Shown: positions 1-5,328 of the stretch, one piece after another | How positions within the stretch are numbered: position 1 is the stretch's first letter | Layout: each line of letters opens with the position of its first letter | Assembly: GCA_029051915.1 (NCBI GenBank) | Contig: JAIDKM010000039.1 | Span: 1-8,514 of the forward strand | From: Alistipes sp. | GTDB taxonomy: Bacteria; Bacteroidota; Bacteroidia; Bacteroidales; Rikenellaceae | DNA length: 8,514 nt | Direction of reading: 5' to 3' | Made by a program: the position numbers and the translations under genes | The notes under the pieces: model-generated | What the model was told of the DNA's origin: nothing | The model's input: only the letters and a program-made list of their open reading frames with translations | Database searches by the model: none

Positions 1-522
1 GTGGAACACTCCGAGACCCTGGGAACCGAACGAGGGCCGATTGAGGAGCGACGACAACCGGATCGAACGACGGGGGGAAAGGGGGGCGTAGAGGTACCGG
101 AAGCCCGACAGGCCCGGCCGAGAGAGGCGGAAAGCCGCCGAAGCCCGGGATGGCTCCGCTATTTAGCCTGCAAAATCCTGGGAATCAATAATATAGAAGA
201 AAACGCGAAGCCGGACGGCCGAATGCCGGGCCCTGCTCCGCAGAGAGAAGCCCGCAGCCGCCCGGGCGAACAGGCGGCGACGCAGAAACCGGGCGAGCCC
301 GCGGCGGAACCGACAGAACGGCCCGCGAGCCTGCAAGCCCTACCGGGCACCCGGCACTCCGAACGACCCGATCCGCGGCACCCGGCACCCGGGAAGCGGA
401 ACGAGACCCGAGAAGAACGCGTGGCGAGGCTGATACGCGAATTCCGACTTGAAGCCTCGACCCCTGTAGAATGTGTTTTGTTTGTTGCAGATTTGAAAAA
501 AGAGATCGATGGCTATCTATGA
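1..522 (+). CDS. Hypothetical low-complexity protein upstream of avd (5' end uncertain)
   Basis: I do not recognise this gene. The frame is open from the first base of the window, where a GTG could be a start but is just as likely internal, so the protein may be truncated at its N-terminus. About two thirds of it is rich in Arg, Glu, Pro, Gly and Ala with no visible fold. Residues ~52-75 (WLRYLACKILGINN and following) and the last ~40 residues are different: the C-terminus (REERVARLIREF, then TPVECVLFVADLKKEIDGYL) looks like one or two amphipathic helices and is the part most likely to be a real domain. The stop overlaps the avd start by 14 bp (509-522), which suggests translational coupling in one transcript with avd. 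The GC-rich composition means the open frame in the first half could be accidental. Confidence is moderate that the 3' end is coding and low for the rest. Confidence 0.45.
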   Translation: MEHSETLGTERGPIEERRQPDRTTGGKGGVEVPEARQARPREAESRRSPGWLRYLACKILGINNIEENAKPDGRMPGPAPQREARSRPGEQAATQKPGEPAAEPTERPASLQALPGTRHSERPDPRHPAPGKRNETREERVARLIREFRLEASTPVECVLFVADLKKEIDGYL

Positions 523-907
523 CAATTTGCCTGTTTTCAAGGCGACGTACGATTTGCTGTTGCAGGTGGTGAAACTTTCGGTCAATATCCGGCGAGATGC
601 CCGCTACACGCTGGGCGAATCGCTCAAAAAGGAGATTCTCGGACTGTGCATCTGCATCTACAGAGCCAACCTGACGGCCGAAAAGGGCCCGCTGATCGAA
701 CAAGCCCGCGAAGCCCTCGTGCCGATCAAGCTGCTGATCCGTCTGCTGCACGACACGCAGCAACTTTCGACCAAACAATACGCCATGCTCTGCGACCACC
801 TCGACACCATATCGCGGCAGCTGAGCGCATGGCAGAAATACCTCCTGAAAGAAAAAACCAAATCCCGGACTCCCGAACCCGCCCCGGCGGCCGGCGAGAC
901 GGAATGA
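509..907 (+). CDS. avd: DGR accessory variability determinant (Avd-like four-helix protein)
   Basis: 132 residues, close to the ~125-130 of known Avd proteins. Avd is a small basic four-helix protein that forms a pentameric barrel, binds template RNA and the reverse transcriptase, and is needed for mutagenic retrohoming (family knowledge from the Bordetella phage DGR). Seen here: an almost wholly helical sequence that can be divided into about four helices (roughly residues 5-28, 34-55, 60-83, 88-117), with the family-like segment RRDARYTLGESLKKEIL at ~29-45, many Lys/Arg, and a disordered Pro/Ala/Glu tail after ~118. The start ATG at 509 is preceded by an A-rich stretch (GAAAAAAGAG) rather than a true Shine-Dalgarno, normal for Bacteroidetes. 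It overlaps the preceding frame, and the first template leader begins 4 nt after its stop. In the Bordetella system the 3' end of avd is itself part of the functional template RNA, so the tight junction may matter. Assignment rests on sequence character plus the RT and template array downstream. Confidence 0.88.
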   Translation: MAIYDNLPVFKATYDLLLQVVKLSVNIRRDARYTLGESLKKEILGLCICIYRANLTAEKGPLIEQAREALVPIKLLIRLLHDTQQLSTKQYAMLCDHLDTISRQLSAWQKYLLKEKTKSRTPEPAPAAGETE

Positions 908-910
908 CGA

Positions 911-1096
911 AATAGTAAAACAGCTTCTCCGGCCCGGAATGACGGAAGCCACGGTTTCCGTCAGCGAGGTCAATGTAGATTCAGCAATCCGCTGGCGATG
1001 CGCATGCAGACTCATCCCCTGCTGCCCGGATCGTCAGCTTTTCATCCCAGTTTGCCGGAAAGCGATTTCTTTCCGTCATCCATTCCAGCGATTGCT
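911..1096 (+). ncRNA. Structured template leader L1 (unit 1)
   Basis: Conserved non-coding leader directly after avd. It opens with a TAAAACAGCTTCTCC box, then GGCCCGGAA. Hairpin H1 is at its best here: TGACGGAA (940-947) pairs perfectly with TTCCGTCA (956-963) around the loop GCCACGGT. The invariant box AGCAATCCGCTGG (983-995) is complementary, with one bulged C, to CCAGCGATTGCT (1085-1096) at the edge of repeat R1, forming stem P1. Between them lie a TTCATCCCAG box and hairpin H2, CGGAAAG (1056-1062) with CTTTCCG (1069-1075). No frame is conserved across the leaders. Whether it acts as RNA or as DNA is inference; location in a presumed avd-RT transcript favours RNA. Confidence 0.68.
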
Positions 1097-1294
1097 TCGA
1101 CTGTCTGCTTCGGGCTACCGCACCTGGACGTCGGGAGCCCTGACGAATGTCGGCGCGCAAGGCCTCTGCTGGTCTTCTTCGCCCCAGTCGGGCAGTACCA
1201 ACGCAGGCGATGTGAATTTCAACTCGACGAACGTGAACCCGCTGAACAGCGACAACCGCGCCTACGGCTTTACCGTGCGCTGCGTCCAGCATCT
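1082..1294 (+). repeat. DGR template-like repeat R1 (C-lectin variable-region sequence)
   Basis: 213-bp member of an eleven-copy family. After the ATTCCAGCGATTGCT box it reads in one frame as the C-terminal end of a FISUMP/C-lectin-like DGR target protein: ASGYR, SGALTNVG, WSSSP, FNSTNVNP, then RAYGFTVRCVQHL. There is no start codon or N-terminal domain, so it is not a gene. Variable columns here read TWT (after G-Y-R), AQ-G-LC (before the WSSSP tryptophan) and NSDN (before RAYGF). The 3' end is the block TGCGCTGCGTCCAGCATCT, identical in all eleven copies and in the place where the IMH or IMH-like element sits in known DGRs. A T-tract follows at 1303-1309. The template role is inferred from position between avd and RT and from Asn-rich surface columns. 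Confidence 0.8.
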
Positions 1295-1355
1295 GCACGA
1301 AGTTGTTTTTTATTCTCACGCTCTTTGACAAAACTGATACTTTTTTCTTCGACAT

Positions 1356-1398
1356 GATAAAAAACAGCTTCTCCGGAACATTCAATCCAGCGATTGCT
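1356..1398 (+). other. Truncated leader of unit 2 (no H1, no P1 5' box)
   Basis: This unit keeps only the two ends of the leader: the opening box GATAAAAAACAGCTTCTCCG (1356-1375) and the TR-edge box AATCCAGCGATTGCT (1384-1398), fused through a few bases. The H1 hairpin, the AGCAATCCGCTGG strand of P1, the first ATTCATCCCAG box and H2 are all missing. It looks like a deletion of about 120-150 bp relative to the other ten units. If the leader is required in cis, R2 should be inactive or should depend on a neighbouring leader. Confidence 0.6.
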
Positions 1399-1596
1399 CC
1401 ATATGCCTGCTGCGGGCTACCGCAACTATGCGACGGGAGCCCTGAACAATGTCGGCACGGTGGGCGACTACTGGCCTTCGTCGCCGCAGTCGGGTAGTGC
1501 CAATGCCGGCAATCTCTACTTTACGTCGAGCAATATGAACCCGTTGACCAGTGCTGCGCGTGCCTACGCCTTCCCTGTGCGCTGCGTCCAGCATCT
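1384..1596 (+). repeat. DGR template-like repeat R2 (leaderless, divergent)
   Basis: 213 bp with the same frame and 3' block as R1. Encoded end: PAAGYRNYATGALNNVG, TV-G-DY-W, then a Pro in place of the first Ser of WSSSP, YFTSSNMNP, LTSAARAYAFPVRCVQHL. It is one of the most altered members: the usual FNSTNVNPLN segment reads FTSSNMNPLT and the Asn pair before Arg is Ala-Ala. This is what a previously mutagenised copy, or a template decaying after loss of its leader, would look like. A T6 tract follows the end at 1603-1608. Confidence 0.75.
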
Positions 1597-1627
1597 ACGC
1601 CTGTTTTTTATCCTTATTCCTACATGA

Positions 1628-1877
1628 GATAAAAAGCATACTTCCGACCCGGAATGGCCGAGGCCACGACTTCGACCAGCGAGGTTTGGTAGATTCAGCA
1701 ATCCGCTGACGGCGGCCGGCTTCTGCGAGCGCCTCCGCCAGCTATCCTATTCCAGTCTGTTCCGGAGCTGCCTTCCCGAAAGCGCGGCTCGCGGACGATT
1801 TACCGCCAGCTATTCATCCCAGTCTGTCCTGCAGTTGCCCCAGCGGCTCCTTCGGGATATTCAATCCAGCGATTGCT
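1628..1877 (+). ncRNA. Structured template leader L3 (longest, with partial duplication)
   Basis: Opens with GATAAAAAGCA, then GACCCGGAA. H1 pairs TGGCCGA (1655-1661) with TCGACCA (1672-1678), six of seven positions, with one C/A mismatch. AGATTCAGCAATCCGCTG (1691-1708) supplies the 5' strand of P1. The first twin box occurs twice, as CAGCTATCCTATTCCAGTCTG-like sequence near 1738 and as CAGCTATTCATCCCAGTCTG near 1808, so part of this leader has duplicated and diverged; that accounts for its 250-nt length. H2 pairs TGTCCTG (1825-1831) with CGGGATA (1853-1859), including two G-U pairs. Confidence 0.62.
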
Positions 1878-2078
1878 TTCTAAGGCAGCATCGGGCTTCC
1901 GCAACAACACGTCGGGAGCCCTGACGAATGTCGGCGCGAATGGCTACTGCTGGTCGTCGGCGCCCCAGTCGTCGGGCAGTGCCGATGTGGGCTACTTGGG
2001 ATTCAATTCCACCAACGTCAATCCCTACAACAGCGGCGCTCGCAGCAACGGCCTTACCGTGCGCTGCGTCCAGCATCT
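1863..2078 (+). repeat. DGR template-like repeat R3
   Basis: 216 bp. Encoded end: AASGFRNNTSGALTNVG, AN-G-YC-W, SSAPQSSGSADVGYLGF, NSTNVNPYNSGARSNGLTVRCVQHL. It carries one more codon than R1 and R2 in the SPQ-SGS loop. The residue after the first Gly is Phe (TTC) where other copies have TAC, AAC or CTC, so only bases 1 and 2 of that codon vary. The tail after the invariant block contains CGAGA-ggctg-TCTCG (2081-2095), a short hairpin, instead of a T-tract. Confidence 0.8.
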
Positions 2079-2110
2079 GCGAGAGGCTGTCTCGACTTAC
2101 TCTGCAACGA

Positions 2111-2277
2111 GATAAAAAACAGCCCTCCCGACCCGGAATGGCCGAGGCCATCGGTTTCGGTCAGCGAGGTCAGTAGATTCAGCAATCCGCTGGCGGTATT
2201 CGTCGCCGTCAGCTATTCATCCCAGCCTGCCTTTGCGTCGTCATCCCGCCGCTCAGGCATCCAATCCAGCGATTGCT
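2111..2277 (+). ncRNA. Structured template leader L4
   Basis: Compact 167-nt leader, useful as the minimal form: GATAAAAAACAG, GACCCGGAA, H1 (TGGCCGA 2139-2145 with TCGGTCA 2157-2163, seven pairs including one G-U), GTAGATTC followed by AGCAATCCGCTGG (2181-2193), CAGCTATTCATCCCAG, H2 (TGCCT 2228-2232 with AGGCA 2255-2259, plus an inner GCG/CGC helix), and CCAGCGATTGCT (2266-2277) closing P1. Nothing in it looks coding. Confidence 0.68.
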
Positions 2278-2481
2278 ATCACGTTATATGATTGCCTCGG
2301 GCAACCGCGTCAACACGACGGGAGCCCTGAACAATGTCGGCGCGCAAGGTCTCTGCTGGTCTTCTTCCCCTGCGTCGGGCAGTGTCAATGCCGGTGGCCT
2401 GAACTTCAACTCGACGTATGTGGGCCCGGTACCGGACCACAATCGTGCTAACGCCTTCCCTGTGCGCTGCGTCCAGCATCT
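2263..2481 (+). repeat. DGR template-like repeat R4
   Basis: 219 bp. Encoded end: MIASGNRVNTTGALNNVG, AQ-G-LC-W, SSSPASGSVNAGGLNF, NSTYVGPVPDHNRANAFPVRCVQHL. The PVPDHN stretch replaces the usual PLNSNN: its codons (GTA CCG GAC CAC) differ at bases 1-2, and partly at base 3. The distance from the edge box to GGC-AAC-CGC is two codons longer than in most copies, shared with R10. The 3' end is followed by CAGC-N8-GCTG and T6, a weak terminator-like tail. Confidence 0.8.
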
Positions 2482-2508
2482 ACAGGCTGTTTTTTATTTT
2501 TCCGATAT

Positions 2509-2707
2509 GATAACAACTAAACAGCCTCCGACCCGGAATGCCGAAAGCTACGGTTTTCGGCAGAGTGGTTCGTAGATTCCGCAATCCGCTGGCGATCCGT
2601 TGAGCGCCGCCTCTGTGAAGGTGCGCCGAAGCGGAACGTCAGCTATTCATCCCAGCCTGCCTGTGCGCCGTCATCCCGCCGCTCAGGCATTCATTCCAGC
2701 GATTGCT
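2509..2707 (+). ncRNA. Structured template leader L5
   Basis: H1 is a perfect seven-pair stem, TGCCGAA (2539-2545) with TTCGGCA (2556-2562), differing from L1 and L4 on both strands. P1 strands: GCAATCCGCTGG (2581-2592) and CCAGCGATTGCT (2696-2707). Between P1 and the twin boxes lies an extra hairpin, GCGCC then GGTGC around CTCTGTGAA, also present in L7 and, with other sequence, in L9 and L11. H2: TGCCT (2658-2662) with AGGCA (2685-2689). From 2527 to 2707 it is nearly identical to L7 (about four differences), whereas the repeats that follow are not. Confidence 0.68.
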
Positions 2708-2908
2708 TCGACTGTCTGCCTCGGGCTACCGCCACTATACGTCGGGAGCCCTGACGAGTGTCGGCGGAACAGGTGTTTACTGGTCTTCTTCGGCTTCTGC
2801 GGCGGGCAATGCCAATGCGAGCTACTTGAATTTCAACTCGACGAACGTGAACCCGCAGAACAGCAACAACCGCGCTTACGGCTTTACCGTGCGCTGCGTC
2901 CAGCATCT
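2693..2908 (+). repeat. DGR template-like repeat R5
   Basis: 216 bp. Encoded end: RLSASGYRHYTSGALTSVG, GT-G-VY-W, SSSASAAGNANASYLNF, NSTNVNPQNSNNRAYGFTVRCVQHL. The first 25 bases after the edge box are almost the same as in R1, so the 5' parts share recent ancestry. TSVG against TNVG in R1 is a single A-to-G change (AAT to AGT), the direction expected of adenine mutagenesis from an R1-like parent. Pro of SSSP is Ala here. Confidence 0.8.
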
Positions 2909-2930
2909 ACAGGCTGTTTTTGACCCTTCG

Positions 2931-3087
2931 ACAGAAAACAGCTTCTCCGATCCGGAATGGCCGTGGCTACGGCTATGGCCAGCGAGATCCGCAGATTCCG
3001 CAATCCACTGACTACACGTTAGTTATTCATCCCAGTATGTCCTGCAGTTGCCTCCGCTCCTCCGGGATATTCATTCCAGCGATTGCC
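2931..3087 (+). ncRNA. Structured template leader L6
   Basis: Short leader (157 nt). H1 pairs TGGCCGT (2958-2964) with ATGGCCA (2975-2981): the last pair is T-A reversed relative to L4, and the third pair is G-C where others have A-T or C-G, giving compensatory change. P1 is weaker: GCAATC (3000-3005) with GATTGC (3081-3086), and CTG with CAG, but an A replaces the G between them. H2 is TGTCCTG (3038-3044) with CGGGATA (3063-3069), shared with L3. Confidence 0.64.
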
Positions 3088-3288
3088 TGCTATAGCTGCA
3101 TCGGGCAACCGCAACCGTGAGACGGGAGCCCTGAACAATGTCGGCACGTACGGCGAGTGCTGGTCGTCCTCGCCTGCTGCGGCCGGCAGTGGCAATGCGT
3201 GCTATCTGGAGTTCAATTCGGATCGCTCGTATCCGATGAACAGCTACTACCGTGCGAACGGCTTCACCGTGCGCTGCGTCCAGCATCT
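3073..3288 (+). repeat. DGR template-like repeat R6 (strongly altered)
   Basis: 216 bp. Encoded end: AIAASGNRNRETGALNNVG, TY-G-EC-W, SSSPAAAGSGNACYLEF, NSDRSYPMNSYYRANGFTVRCVQHL. The STNVNPLNNNN segment of the family reads SDRSYPMNSYY. Tyr codons TAC-TAC stand where R5 and R8 have AAC-AAC, an A-to-T change at base 1 in two successive codons. Framework residues are untouched. Of all copies this looks most like a diversified variable region, and least like a clean Asn-rich template. Confidence 0.78.
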
Positions 3289-3380
3289 GCGAGAGGCGGT
3301 TTTCTTATTTGAACTATTCTCTGCCGAGCGGTGCCGAACACCCTGTGCCGTGCCGGCATGATGGAGCCAACGATTCAATC

Positions 3381-3575
3381 GATAACAAACAGTCCTCCGA
3401 CCCGGAATGCCGAAAGCTACGGTTTTCGGCAGAGTGGTTCGTAGATTCCGCAATCCGCTGGCGACCCGTTGAGCGCCGCCTCTGTGAAGGTGCGCCGGAT
3501 CGGACGTCAGCTATTCATCCCAGCCTGCCTGTGCGCCGTCATCCCGCCGCTCAGGCATTCATTCCAGCGATTGCT
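3381..3575 (+). ncRNA. Structured template leader L7 (near twin of L5)
   Basis: Opens with GATAACAAACAG. H1 is TGCCGAA (3408-3414) with TTCGGCA (3425-3431), as in L5. From 3396 to the edge box at 3561-3575 it matches L5 with about four differences (GATCCG/GACCCG, and GAAGCGGAACG/GGATCGGACG), so these two leaders separated recently by duplication or gene conversion. The sequence before it (3289-3380) is the most unusual inter-unit stretch, longer than elsewhere and without the usual T-tract followed directly by the opening box. Confidence 0.68.
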
Positions 3576-3776
3576 ATATTCCGCGGCCTCGGGCTACCGC
3601 GAGCGCGTCTCGGGAGCCCTGGGCGGTGTCGGCACGAATGGCTATGCCTGGTCTTCTGCGCCCTACGCATCCGGCAATGCCAATGCGGGCAACCTGAACT
3701 TCAACTCGACGGCCGTGAACCCGCTGAACAACAATGCGCGTGCTAACGGCTTTACCGTGCGCTGCGTCCAGCATCT
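3561..3776 (+). repeat. DGR template-like repeat R7
   Basis: 216 bp. Encoded end: YSAASGYRERVSGALGGVG, TN-G-YA-W, SSAPYASGNANAGNLNF, NSTAVNPLNNNARANGFTVRCVQHL. GGVG stands where most copies have TNVG or NNVG. Although its leader is nearly identical to that of R5, this repeat differs from R5 at dozens of bases, most of them in the variable columns. A reading frame open from 3469 through R7 and R8 to 4299 is a by-product of GC-rich sequence and is not annotated as a gene. Confidence 0.8.
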
Positions 3777-3815
3777 GCGAGGACTGTTTTACCTGTTTCC
3801 CGGATTCCAGGAAGC

Positions 3816-3976
3816 GATGAAAGACAACCTCTCCGACCCGGAATGGCCGAGGCCATCGGCTTCGGTCAGCGAGGTCAGTAGATTCAGCAATCCACTGGCG
3901 ATGTCCGTCAGTTATTCATCCCAGCCTGCCTGTGCGTCGTCAACCTGCCGCTCAGGCATCCATTCCAGCGATTGCC
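3816..3976 (+). ncRNA. Structured template leader L8
   Basis: 161 nt, close to L4 in sequence. H1: TGGCCGA (3844-3850) with TCGGTCA (3862-3868). GTAGATTC is followed by GCAATC (3887-3892), which pairs with GATTGC (3970-3975); CTGG pairs with CCAG, with an A in place of the G, as in L6 and L9. The H2 helix TGCCT...AGGCA with inner GCG/CGC is kept, although the loop reads CAACCTGC instead of CATCCCGC. Confidence 0.66.
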
Positions 3977-4175
3977 GAAAGGTTGCCTCGGGCAACCGCA
4001 ACAACACGACGGGAGCCCTGAATGTCGTCGGCACGTACGGCTACTCCTGGTCATCCTCGCCCTACGCAGCGGGCAGTGCCAATGTGAGCATTCTGCGTTT
4101 CCTTGCCAGCGAGATGACGCCGTTGAACAGCAACAATCGCGCGAACGCTTTCCCTGTGCGCTGCGTCCAGCATCT
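3962..4175 (+). repeat. DGR template-like repeat R8
   Basis: 214 bp. Encoded end: VASGNRNNTTGALNVVG, TY-G-YS-W, SSSPYAAGSANVSILRF, LASEMTPLNSNNRANAFPVRCVQHL. The FNSTNVNP core is replaced by FLASEMTP, which R8 alone carries. The distance from the edge box to the coding part is two bases shorter than in most copies, so the frame is not kept through the box. This is evidence against the box being protein-coding. The tail reads CAGC-N9-GCTG-CTTTTT. Confidence 0.8.
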
Positions 4176-4230
4176 GCGAGGCTGCTTTTTGTCCTTCCGG
4201 GGATCTTGGAACAGACCGATTGATCATGTT

Positions 4231-4449
4231 GATAAAAAACAGCTCTCCGGCGGCCCGGAGTGGCCGGGGGTTACGACTCCTGCCAGCGAGGCCTTGTAGA
4301 TTCAGCAATCCACTGATAACCTGTTGAGAACGGGACTTCGACCGGGCCGGGCCTCTGAAGGCCGCCCCGAATCGGAACGTCAGTTATTCATCCCAGCCTG
4401 TCGGGAAGTTTTCTGAAACTCCTTCCTGCCATTCATCCCAGCGATTGCT
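4231..4449 (+). ncRNA. Structured template leader L9
   Basis: Opens with GATAAAAAACAGCTCTCC and an expanded GGCGGCCCGGAG. H1: TGGCCGG (4261-4267) with CCTGCCA (4279-4285), six of seven pairs, loop length 11. TAGATTC and AGCAATC give the 5' P1 strand, followed by CACTG. An extra hairpin GGCCT-CTGA-AGGCC lies near 4350-4364 within the stretch that in L5 and L7 holds the GCGCC/GGTGC hairpin. H2: GGAAG (4404-4408) with CTTCC (4422-4426). The edge box has one variant base, ATCCCAGCGATTGCT. Confidence 0.66.
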
Positions 4450-4644
4450 TTTGGCTGCATCGGGTTACCGCACCTACCCGACGGGAGCCCTGACGAATGT
4501 CGGCGCGAACGGTAATTACTGGTCTTCTTCGCCTCAGTCGGGCAGTGCCAATGCCGGCCACTTGAATTTCAACTCGACGAACGTGAACCCGCTGAACAGC
4601 AATCCCCGCGCTTACGGCTTTACCGTGCGCTGCGTCCAGCATCT
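4435..4644 (+). repeat. DGR template-like repeat R9 (shortest, consensus-like)
   Basis: 210 bp, the shortest copy. Encoded end: LAASGYRTYPTGALTNVG, AN-G-NY-W, SSSPQSGSANAGHLNF, NSTNVNPLNSNPRAYGFTVRCVQHL. It is near the family consensus and keeps Asn at the G-x-x-W and STNVNPLN positions, so it is a good candidate for a little-altered template. A run of eight T follows from about 4654, the longest after any repeat. Confidence 0.82.
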
Positions 4645-4682
4645 GCGGAGACTGTTTTTTTTATCTTTCTGTCGAAACATGG

Positions 4683-4875
4683 AACGAAAAACGACTTCTT
4701 CGACCCGGAATGGCCGAGGCCATCGGCTTCTGCCAGTGCGGTCGGCAGATTCAGCAATCCGCTGCCGTCCCGGCTTCGGCATTCCTTTGCAGGATGCCGG
4801 ATTACGAACTGTCAGCTATTCATCCCAGTCTGTCGGGAAGCGACCCTCTTCCTGGCATTCATTCCAGCGATTGCT
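4683..4875 (+). ncRNA. Structured template leader L10
   Basis: H1: TGGCCGA (4711-4717) with TCTGCCA (4729-4735), six of seven pairs. AGATTCAGCAATCCGCTG gives P1 with CCAGCGATTGCT at 4864-4875. An additional strong hairpin, CGGCAT-T-CCT / AGG-ATGCCG with loop TTGC, lies near 4776-4799 in the place where L5, L7, L9 and L11 carry an unrelated extra hairpin. H2: GGAAG (4836-4840) with CTTCC (4848-4852), seven-base loop. Confidence 0.68.
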
Positions 4876-5082
4876 TATCACGTTTCAGATTGCTTCGGGC
4901 AACCGCAACCGTGAGACGGGAGCCCTGACGGTCGTCGGCACGAACGGCTACGCCTGGTCGTCTTCGCCCTACGCTGCCGGCAATGCCAATGGAGGCTTCC
5001 TGAACTTCAACTCGGGCAACGTGTACCCGTTGAACAATACCAACCGTGCAAACGCCTTTCCCGTGCGCTGCGTCCAGCATCT
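4861..5082 (+). repeat. DGR template-like repeat R10 (longest)
   Basis: 222 bp. Encoded end: FQIASGNRNRETGALTVVG, TN-G-YA-W, SSSPYAAGNANGGFLNF, NSGNVYPLNNTNRANAFPVRCVQHL. NRET is shared with R6, and PYAAG and NAFPV with R8, so it reads as a mosaic. It has the two-codon-longer 5' spacer also seen in R4. The tail is GAAGTTGTTTT. Confidence 0.8.
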
Positions 5083-5115
5083 GCCTGAAGTTGTTTTCGG
5101 CGATCCGTGTTTCTT

Positions 5116-5328
5116 GGAAAAAAGCGGCTCCCCGACCCGGAATGACAGGAGCTACGGGCTTTTGTCAGTGTGGTCAGTAGATTCAGCAATCCGCTGCCGT
5201 CCCCGTTAAGCACGGGGTTTCGAGAGGACACCGTGTCTCTGAAGGTGTGCCGAATCGAACGTCAGCTATTCATCCCAGTTTGCTGCGGTGCTGATTTCTC
5301 CGCCGCGGCATCCATTCCAGCGATTGCT
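5116..5328 (+). ncRNA. Structured template leader L11
   Basis: H1 has a different geometry from the rest: outer TGACA (5143-5147) with TGTCA (5163-5167) and inner AGC (5150-5152) with GCT (5158-5160), so the stem survives although almost every base differs from L4 or L8. GTAGATTCAGCAATCCGCTG supplies P1. The extra hairpin here is ACACC/GGTGT around GTGTCTCTGAA, the same position as GCGCC/GGTGC in L5 but with different pairs. H2: TGCTGCGG (5281-5288) with CCGCGGCA (5303-5310), eight pairs including one G-U. Confidence 0.68.

Noticed and set aside
3469..4299. Long open frame (276 codons) spanning repeats R7 and R8
   Set aside because: It runs through a leader whose sequence is conserved as RNA-like structure and not as protein; equivalent frames are broken in most other units, there is no recognisable N-terminal domain, and the openness is explained by high GC.
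4445..5209. Long open frame (254 codons) spanning repeats R9 and R10
   Set aside because: Same reasons: two template repeats joined by chance through leader L10 in one frame; the leader part is not conserved as peptide.
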